Shown here: piece after piece, positions 33,569-39,411 of the stretch
Position numbering within the stretch: position 1 is the stretch's first letter
How the letters are laid out: each line of letters begins with the position of its first letter
Assembly (NCBI RefSeq): GCF_019459305.1
Contig: NZ_JAIBES010000100.1
Span: 1-39,411 of the forward strand
DNA from: Sphingopyxis sp.
GTDB taxonomy: Bacteria > Pseudomonadota > Alphaproteobacteria > Sphingomonadales > Sphingomonadaceae
Direction of reading: 5' to 3'
Length of the DNA stretch: 39,411 nucleotides
Notes under the pieces: model-generated
Told to the model about the DNA's origin: nothing
What the model saw: only the letters and a program-made list of their open reading frames with translations
Databases searched by the model: none
Translations under genes and position numbers: made by a program

Positions 33569-33786
33569 ATTTCCTAAGCAGCAAATCATGATCACTGCAA
33601 CCTATTGCTGCCGATCCCGCCGACCACATGTCTTATTTTGAGACAATATCGCCGCGATGAAGCTCGTCCGGGCGAATAGCTTTTGGCTGCGAACGTGCGC
33701 CGATGGCGTTGCCGTCCATACGGCCGGGGCGGGTTGCGCACCAAAGGCTGGGACTGATGACCTCGAACCGCCAGGCGCGGTTTGGA

Positions 33787-34335
33787 TCAACTGCCCTTTT
33801 TCTGGGCCCGCGCCGCCCTGACACCGGCAAGAAACTGCTTTTCGCTGAGCTTTACCGCCAATCCATTTTTCGAAAGGAAAAATGCGGCGCGCGGCATGGT
33901 GATGTTGCCTTCGTTGGTTGCAAGCAAGGCGCCCTGCGGCGTTATCGATGTGACCTTGCCCAGCACTACCGCACCGTCGGCGCTGCGCACCGCGGCACCC
34001 GGCTTCAGTGCGCCGCCCACTGCTGCAGCATTGGCCTCGGCTTGCCTCAGGACGGAGAGAATTTTTGCCTTCGTCGTCTGCAGAGCGGGACCCTTGGCGC
34101 CTTTCACAAAGGCCTGCCTGGGCACACCCAACCCATTGCCGTCGATCGAGACGGCGACCCTGTCTCCCGTCACCTTGGCTATCTTGCCGACCGCTTCGCC
34201 ATTCACGTCATAGACTGTGGCGCCCGCGACCAGCGAAGACGCAGGCGCCGGCTCTTGCGCCAGCGCCGCCGCTCCAGCGAGCGGTGTCGCGCCCGCAAGA
34301 AGCAGCGCCGCGATCGGACGGAATAATTGGTGCAA
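33787..34335 (-). CDS. Small exported protein of unknown function, TTG start
   Basis: 182 residues from TTG 34335, chosen because AGGAG lies seven bases upstream and because the protein then begins with a clean signal peptide (MHQLFRPIAALLLAGATPLAGAAALA, with an Ala-x-Ala end). The frame is open 30 codons further, to ATG 34425, but that extension would bury the signal. The mature part shows two related beta-hairpin stretches, ATVYDVNGEAVGKIAKV and AAVRSADGAVVLGKVTSI, each followed by an R-x-A-F segment (PRQAFVK, PRAAFFL). This suggests an internally duplicated PRC-barrel-like beta fold of the kind found in sphingomonad exported proteins. Function unknown. Confidence 0.75.
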   Translation of the reverse strand: MHQLFRPIAALLLAGATPLAGAAALAQEPAPASSLVAGATVYDVNGEAVGKIAKVTGDRVAVSIDGNGLGVPRQAFVKGAKGPALQTTKAKILSVLRQAEANAAAVGGALKPGAAVRSADGAVVLGKVTSITPQGALLATNEGNITMPRAAFFLSKNGLAVKLSEKQFLAGVRAARAQKKGS

Positions 34336-34505
34336 TTGAACGCTCCTGTCAGACAAGCACGTCCTCGCGTGTAGCATCGTGTGGCCGCATACCGAAGAGG
34401 ATGGTGCCGGTCGTGCAACAGACACGGCGAGCCGACGGCCCGCCCATAGGACGCGATTTACAAATGGCCGCGACCAAAAACCCGGTCATGGACGCCAGGC
34501 ATCCC

Positions 34506-35501
34506 CTACCGGGGACGCTTCGTGCGGCGGGCGTGGATGACAGCGTCCTCGGTCGCCAGTTTCTGCCAGCGATCGAAACGCGACAGAGTCAATGTGCCCT
34601 CGGCGATCGCGGCGCGGACAGCGCAGCCGGGCTCACCGCCATGCGCACAGTCCGAGAAACGGCATTGCTGCGCGACCAAGATGAAGTCATCAAAGACCTC
34701 GGCTATGCCCTCGGCCGCCTTGGATAGCTGAAGTTCGCGCATGCCGGGCGTGTCGAGTAACCAGCCACCCTGCGCCAGACGGTGCATCTCCCTGACGGTG
34801 GTCGTGTGGCGCCCGGTGCCGTCGCGATCACGAATTGGCTGCGTGGCGATACTGTCCGAACCCCGTAATGTGTTGACCAGCGTCGACTTGCCGACCCCCG
34901 AGGAACCGAGCAGCGCGACGGTTTTGCCTTTGCCGCACCAGCCAGCGAGCCGAGCGGCGCTTTCGGTATCGCGGCCATTGACGGTCTCGACATGCAGCCC
35001 GGGCTGGATTGCGCGCGCCGCCGCCGCAAAAACCTCGCCCCGGTCGGTCAGGTCGATTTTGGTCAGGACGACGACAGGATCCACCCCCACCTCGCGCGCC
35101 AGCACCAGGTATCGTTCCAATCGCGCGACGCTGAAATCCTCGTTGCACGAGGCGACGATGAACAATGTGTCGACATTGGCGGCGATCATCTGCTCTTTTT
35201 GCGGATCGCCGGCCGCGCGCCGCTTGAACAGATTCATCCGCTGCAGGACGCGCAAGGGCGCGGCGGTGTAGCGGTCGATCAGCAGCCAGTCGCCGACCGT
35301 CGGATGATCGTCATCAGGGGACGCGCCCGCTATATAAGGGGTGATGAAGCCCTCAAACTCATTGCCAGTCACGGCGATCTTGCCGCGATGAACCGCCATT
35401 ACGCGGACGGGGCGGCATTTCCCGGCCTCCGCTTCGGTGACCTGCTCGCGGAAAAAATCGTTCCAGCCAAGTGCTTCCAGGGTTTCATCACGTGATCGCA
35501 T
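34506..35501 (-). CDS. rsgA: Ribosome small-subunit biogenesis GTPase RsgA
   Basis: 331 residues, with the circularly permuted GTPase order typical of RsgA/YjeQ. An N-terminal OB-fold region (about 28-90) is followed by G4 TKID (147-150), then the P-loop GSSGVGKS (199-206), a G2 region GRHTTT and G3 DTPG (250-253). A C-terminal zinc site (C280, C285, H287, C293) follows. It acts in late maturation of the 30S subunit. It is a housekeeping gene with no apparent link to the surface locus. No close ribosome site is seen before ATG 35501, so the start is moderately certain. Confidence 0.95.
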   Translation of the reverse strand: MRSRDETLEALGWNDFFREQVTEAEAGKCRPVRVMAVHRGKIAVTGNEFEGFITPYIAGASPDDDHPTVGDWLLIDRYTAAPLRVLQRMNLFKRRAAGDPQKEQMIAANVDTLFIVASCNEDFSVARLERYLVLAREVGVDPVVVLTKIDLTDRGEVFAAAARAIQPGLHVETVNGRDTESAARLAGWCGKGKTVALLGSSGVGKSTLVNTLRGSDSIATQPIRDRDGTGRHTTTVREMHRLAQGGWLLDTPGMRELQLSKAAEGIAEVFDDFILVAQQCRFSDCAHGGEPGCAVRAAIAEGTLTLSRFDRWQKLATEDAVIHARRTKRPR

Positions 35502-36022
35502 AACGCGGCAGAACTATCCTTCTCTGCGATCCCCATAAGAGTCTATCCGTTCCGGTCGCAATGCGGGCACCCTTTATAGGGCAATTCCACAGCCGATAGC
35601 GAGCGTGTCGGACACAGCATGTTGCCACGCCGGCTTTTCGCGTGGGCGAATATATCACCCGCAGGCGGGATCCGTCGATCGCTCAAGCTCCAGCAATTCA
35701 TGCCCAGGCAGGCCATTCAGCTCATTCCGGTCGGAGACAAACTAGCAGCTTCAATGTCGAATTCGGCGGAATGCCGCCAGTGTCACAAGAATATACTTAG
35801 TACTTGAAGTATTTTTTTTCGCTGATATTCCTACGCTGGGAACGGAGAAATTGCCGTCGGCGCGCGCACGGGATCTGTGCAATCCTGGGCCGAAGGCAGA
35901 AAAAATGCCGCACACACAATCTCACGTTCCAACAAACAGGCCGGATGCGGATGCCGCATTTTCCGACGCGGTGGGCGCGTGGGGAAAGTGGAGCTGATTG
36001 GCTAAATTGTGGGAGGATATCG
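35502..36022. other. Intergenic region upstream of the TonB-dependent receptor
   Basis: 521 bases with no credible gene; a 62-residue plus frame at 35619-35807 has no domain. It contains a small GGCGG-AATG-CCGCC palindrome (about 35765-35778) and a hairpin with T-run at 35793-35819. The receptor frame is open back to 35804, but the ribosome site GGGAGGA at 36011-36017 fixes the start at 36023, leaving a leader or promoter region here. Confidence 0.5.
35793..35819 (+). terminator. AT-rich hairpin followed by T8 (terminator or regulatory)
   Basis: ATACTT (35793-35798) pairs with AAGTAT (35807-35812), followed by a run of T to 35819. The stem is short and contains few GC pairs, so termination would be weak. 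As it lies some 200 bases before the receptor gene with no gene upstream on this strand, it may be an attenuator or an operator. Confidence 0.3.
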
Positions 36023-38299
36023 ATGAGGAATTTAGCTGTTTTGCTTGCGACCGTCGCCGCCGGATTAATTTCGGTTCCGGTGAATGCGCAGACTGCACCC
36101 GCGACTGACGAGGCGGTAGCGGGTGCGCAGGCCGATGCCGAACCAGACATTATGTACGGCGAGATCCTGGTTACCGCACAGCGCCGCTCGGAAAGCATTC
36201 AGGACGTCCCGATCGCCATCTCGGCGTTCAACAGCGACATGGTCGAAGCCAGCGGCAGCACCAATATCACCAGTCTCAACGGCCTAGCCCCAAACGTTGT
36301 CCTGCAGACGCAGGGACTGGTGGCCAACGTGCCGATGATCGCGATCCGCGGCATGAGCACGGCCGATCCGGATCCCAATGCGGACCCCAAGGTCAGCACC
36401 ATCATCGACGGCGTCTATATTCCCTTCGTCTCAAGCACGATGCTCGACCTTTTTGACGTCGAACGCATCGAGGTGCTGAAGGGACCGCAGGGCGTGCTGT
36501 TCGGGAAGAATAACCTTGCCGGCACGATCAACGTCATCACGGGCCGGCCAACCGACGATTTCGGTGCCGAGGCCCGCCTGACCATTGGCTCTTTCGGGCT
36601 CAAGCAGTTTCGCGGCAAGCTCAACACCGGCCGCTTTGCGAATGATGCCCTGGCCGCAAAGGTCTCGGTCAATTTCCGCGACTACGACGGCTATAGCCGT
36701 AACGTCATTACCGGCAATCGCCTCAATGGCGCCAATGTGAAGTCGGTTCGCGGTGCACTGGAGTTTGATCAGGGCGGGGCGTTCGATTCCACGCTGATCG
36801 TCGATTGGCTGAAGCAAAACACGACCGGCCCCGCGCCCAACGTGCTCGACAATGGCGATCCCAACTGGGACCTGCTGCCCGATGCCGTGAAAAACGATGT
36901 TCGCAAGGCTGCGGTCCTTTTCGATCCCATTGCGAACACCGAAACCTATGGCGGCTCGTGGTCGTCCAATCTCGATGTGGGCTGGGGTCGTATAAGCTCG
37001 GTGCTTGGCTACCGGCATCTCACCTATATCACCCGCGGTGATTTTGACGGCCTGATCACGCCTGCACCGCAGCTCGATGTCACACGCGACTTTTCAGGTG
37101 AATCGAAGAGCGGCGAACTGCGCTATGTGTCGCCCGAGGGCGAACCCGTCGATTTCGTCGTCGGCGCCTATTACCAGACAGACCAGTGGCGCCAGTTCAA
37201 TACTGTCCTTGCGACGCCGACCACCACCACCCTGGCTCAATTGCGTCAGGACACGGAGAGTTACGCCCTCTTTGCGCTGGTCAACGCGCACCCTGCGCCT
37301 GGGCTGACCTTGTCGATCGGCGGGCGATATAGTCACGACAGAAAAAAATACGACATCGCGACGCAGGTGCGGGTCAATGGAAACCAAATCTCTTCCTTCG
37401 CGAGCAGTCTCGAAGCATCCTGGTCCGAGTTCACTCCGCGACTGACCGTAAATTATGAGATCGCACGCGACGTCATGGTCTACGCCAACTATTCGCAAGG
37501 CTACAAGGCTGGCGGGTATAACTCACGAGGCACGATCCCCGAAAATATCGGGCCCTATAACCCCGAGCGGGTGAACGCGTTCGAGATCGGCGCCAAAACC
37601 GATCTGTTCGACCGTCTGCTGCGCCTTAATGTCGCCGGGTTCATGAATAAATATCGCGATCTGCAAAGCGCGGTCACACGGATGGGCGCGGTACGCGCTG
37701 AAAATATCACGACCAACGTCGCGGCCGCAAAGATATCCGGCTTTGAAGTTGAAAGCCTTCTGCGTCCGGCGACTGGCTTCACCATCGGTGCCAATATTGC
37801 GTATCTGCATGCGCGATATACCGATTTCTGCGCCGACACCAATGGCGTGTTCACCAACGGAGCCGCCGAGCCCGGGCAGTGCGGGCCAGCCGTACCGATA
37901 CTTATCAACGGCGTTCCCAACGGCACGTTCGCGGTTCCAACCGATTCCACCGGTCTCGATCTCGCCAATGCGCCAAAATGGAGCGGCAGCCTTTCCATCG
38001 ACTATGCCATCCCGACATCGTTCGGCGAAATCAAGTTGCACAGCGACGCGCGTTACTCGGCCCGGTTCAACACCTGGGGCCGCAGCAACCTGCCCGGCTA
38101 TTATCGCGACGAGGTTGTGCTGCTGAACGCAAGCATCGCGCTGGCCGGTCAGGACGATCGCTGGAAGGTAACGCTTTATGGGTCGAACCTGACCGATCAG
38201 GAGGTCATCTCGGGCGCGACGAATGCCGGCGCTACCCCGATCAGCCAATTTTACCAGCCGCCGCGCGAGTTTGGCATCGACTTCGCGGTAAAGTTTTAG
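36023..38299 (+). CDS. TonB-dependent outer membrane receptor
   Basis: 758 residues from ATG 36023, with GGGAGGA five bases upstream. A signal peptide covers about 1-23 (VLLATVAAGLISVPVNAQ). The plug domain starts at EILVTAQRRSESIQDVPIAISAFN, the sphingomonad style of TonB box and plug. It continues with the plug signature VERIEVLKGPQGVLFGKNNLAGTINVIT. The 22-strand barrel follows and ends in FGIDFAVKF with a terminal aromatic. It imports a large or scarce substrate using TonB energy; substrates in this family include siderophores, glycans and other organic compounds. The sulfatase gene 63 bases downstream suggests a sulfated substrate, by context only. Confidence 0.93.
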   Translation: MRNLAVLLATVAAGLISVPVNAQTAPATDEAVAGAQADAEPDIMYGEILVTAQRRSESIQDVPIAISAFNSDMVEASGSTNITSLNGLAPNVVLQTQGLVANVPMIAIRGMSTADPDPNADPKVSTIIDGVYIPFVSSTMLDLFDVERIEVLKGPQGVLFGKNNLAGTINVITGRPTDDFGAEARLTIGSFGLKQFRGKLNTGRFANDALAAKVSVNFRDYDGYSRNVITGNRLNGANVKSVRGALEFDQGGAFDSTLIVDWLKQNTTGPAPNVLDNGDPNWDLLPDAVKNDVRKAAVLFDPIANTETYGGSWSSNLDVGWGRISSVLGYRHLTYITRGDFDGLITPAPQLDVTRDFSGESKSGELRYVSPEGEPVDFVVGAYYQTDQWRQFNTVLATPTTTTLAQLRQDTESYALFALVNAHPAPGLTLSIGGRYSHDRKKYDIATQVRVNGNQISSFASSLEASWSEFTPRLTVNYEIARDVMVYANYSQGYKAGGYNSRGTIPENIGPYNPERVNAFEIGAKTDLFDRLLRLNVAGFMNKYRDLQSAVTRMGAVRAENITTNVAAAKISGFEVESLLRPATGFTIGANIAYLHARYTDFCADTNGVFTNGAAEPGQCGPAVPILINGVPNGTFAVPTDSTGLDLANAPKWSGSLSIDYAIPTSFGEIKLHSDARYSARFNTWGRSNLPGYYRDEVVLLNASIALAGQDDRWKVTLYGSNLTDQEVISGATNAGATPISQFYQPPREFGIDFAVKF

Positions 38300-38310
38300 A
38301 AAACGACGCT

Positions 38311-38332
38311 CGCACAGCTAATTGGCTGTGCG
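38311..38332. repeat. Intercistronic hairpin between receptor and sulfatase genes
   Basis: CGCACAGC and GCTGTGCG are perfect complements with a 6-base loop (TAATTG). It sits 11 bases after the receptor stop and 30 bases before the sulfatase start, with no T-run. It may protect the upstream mRNA or lower expression of the second gene. Confidence 0.6.
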
Positions 38333-38362
38333 GGAGGTCCATCTGGTAACGGGGAGAGAGAG

Positions 38363-39411
38363 ATGAGCCTGGAATTGGATCGGCGCACCTTTGTCGGCGG
38401 CATGGGCGCGCTTGCGGCGGGAGGATTGACCTTCCCGGCATTCGCGAAGAATGGTAAAAAGTTAAACGTCCTGATGATCGTGACCGATCAGGAGCAGAGC
38501 CTTGCAAGTTACCCGAAGGGATTGCTGGAAAAGCTGCCCTATCATCGCGAACTGATGGATCGCGGCATGCTGGTCGAAAATTATCATGTTCATACTACGC
38601 CCTGCACGCCTTCGCGCTCGACGATTTTCCAGGGCCACCACACCCAACGTACCGGCCTCTTCCTCAACAGCGACAACGCGCCCAACCCGGTTGCCGCCGA
38701 AGACATGCCGACCCTCGGCCATATGATGCAGGCAGCCGGATACTACACGAGCTACAAGGGCAAGTGGCACCTCAGCCGCATGAACTTCGAACGTAACTGG
38801 CCGCGGGTTCCCGGGGGCATCTATCCCAGCACCGAACGCGCGATGGAAAAATATGGCTTCCACGACTATGGGTTCGACGGTGAGGAGCTGGGCCTCACAT
38901 GGGACGGCTATCGCGCCGACATGTATGTCGCAGGCGATGCGGCCCGCAGCATCTTCGACTTTGTCCGGCGCGACAAAGCGGGAGGAAAGCCCTGGTTTCT
39001 TGTGGTCGGCCTGATCAATCCACACGATATCATGTTCTATGACGCGACGGGCGAGCAGGCGAAGCACCGCACACATCCCGATATTCTTGCTCCGCTGCGC
39101 CGCGAACCGGGCGATCCGATTTACGAAGTCGACAACAAGTTCGACCTGCCCGAAAGCTTCTACAAAGACGATCTCAGCACCAAGCCCGAGGCACATCGCG
39201 CGATCGTGCGGCTCAACGACCTCTTCTACGGCCCGATGCCACACGATGACGAAGCGTCGTGGCATCGGTTCAACAATTATTATTATAATTGTCTGCGCGA
39301 CGTCGATCGACGGTTGGGACAGTTGCTGTGGGCCTTGAAAGAGAGCGGCCAGATCGACAACACGATTATCATCTATACCAGCGACCACGGCGAGGGCGCC
39401 CCCGCCGCCCC
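38363..39411 (+). CDS. Tat-exported sulfatase, 3' end beyond window
   Basis: The frame is open from ATG 38363 to the window edge (349 codons and two bases), so the C-terminus is missing. A GGGGAGAGAG stretch just upstream serves as ribosome site. The N-terminus has a twin-arginine signal (DRRTFVGGMGALAAGGLTF, cleavage near AFA). The type I sulfatase hallmark CTPSR (C81 to R85), whose Cys becomes formylglycine, lies in TTPCTPSRSTIFQGHH. Other family residues are seen: the metal-binding D of IVTDQEQ, KGKWHL, and SDHGEG near the edge. It hydrolyses sulfate esters in the periplasm; the substrate is unknown. It lies directly after the TonB-dependent receptor, probably as a two-gene uptake and desulfation unit. 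Maturation needs a formylglycine-generating or anSME enzyme, not visible here. Confidence 0.92.
   Translation, partial: MSLELDRRTFVGGMGALAAGGLTFPAFAKNGKKLNVLMIVTDQEQSLASYPKGLLEKLPYHRELMDRGMLVENYHVHTTPCTPSRSTIFQGHHTQRTGLFLNSDNAPNPVAAEDMPTLGHMMQAAGYYTSYKGKWHLSRMNFERNWPRVPGGIYPSTERAMEKYGFHDYGFDGEELGLTWDGYRADMYVAGDAARSIFDFVRRDKAGGKPWFLVVGLINPHDIMFYDATGEQAKHRTHPDILAPLRREPGDPIYEVDNKFDLPESFYKDDLSTKPEAHRAIVRLNDLFYGPMPHDDEASWHRFNNYYYNCLRDVDRRLGQLLWALKESGQIDNTIIIYTSDHGEGAPAA

Noticed and set aside
35619..35807. 62-residue plus-strand frame before the TonB receptor gene
   Set aside because: It has no ribosome site or domain, and two cysteines alone do not make a case for a gene.
1..39411. tRNA, rRNA, insertion sequences, integrase or phage genes
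   Set aside because: I scanned for tRNA-like ends, transposase motifs and inverted terminal repeats with target duplications and saw none that I could defend. The only flanking repeats are the ~40-bp copies reported as a finding.

Overview
This GC-rich window has a marked AT-rich intergenic island. It most likely comes from an alphaproteobacterium of the Sphingomonadaceae, Sphingopyxis/Sphingomonas-like. The pointers are a PEPxxWA-type sorting tail, a sphingomonad-style TonB-dependent receptor, PrtD- and LapB-type type I secretion systems (T1SS), and a giant adhesin whose N-terminus resembles those of sphingomonad repeat adhesins. This assignment is by inspection; no search was run.

Layout. 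1-2132: a 2OG-Fe(II) oxygenase fused to a degenerate peroxiredoxin-like domain, and an XRE regulator. 2133-13208: a first T1SS module. A leftward operon (LuxR-type regulator, PrtD-type ABC exporter, HlyD/PrtE adaptor, Omp85-like barrel protein) diverges from a rightward TolC-like gene, followed by an RTX protein built almost only of nonapeptide repeats. A ~40-bp sequence occurs beyond both outer ends of this module in inverted orientation. 13674-14660: an M23 peptidase. 14661-15130: the AT-rich regulatory island. 15131-29855: a second, LapA/LapBC-like T1SS module. It contains a 2903-residue adhesin (N-terminal retention-like domain with a PAAG site, about 15 Ig/cadherin-like modules, a vWA domain with intact MIDAS, and a calcium-binding EF-hand-like domain), TolC, a LssB/LapB-type ABC exporter, a SleB-family cell-wall hydrolase and HlyD. 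The last four are tightly linked, with ATGA overlaps at three junctions. 29923-32380: a LuxR/NarL-type regulator with an atypical receiver, and a periplasmic transglutaminase-like cysteine protease of the LapG family. 32926-35501: a PEP-CTERM protein, a small exported protein starting at TTG, and rsgA. 36023-39411: a TonB-dependent receptor and the 5' part of a Tat-exported sulfatase that runs off the window.

Working model (inference). From 2133 to 32380 this is a cell-surface/biofilm locus with two type I exporters of different subfamilies. The PrtD-type exporter would secrete the naked RTX protein. The LapB-type exporter would secrete the giant adhesin, which may be held in its TolC pore by the N-terminal domain and released when the LapG-like protease cuts at PAAG. 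No LapD-type c-di-GMP receptor is visible, so control of the protease would be encoded elsewhere or work differently. The SleB hydrolase embedded in the exporter operon, and the nearby M23 peptidase, suggest local peptidoglycan remodelling for secretion or anchoring. This is the least familiar part of the arrangement.
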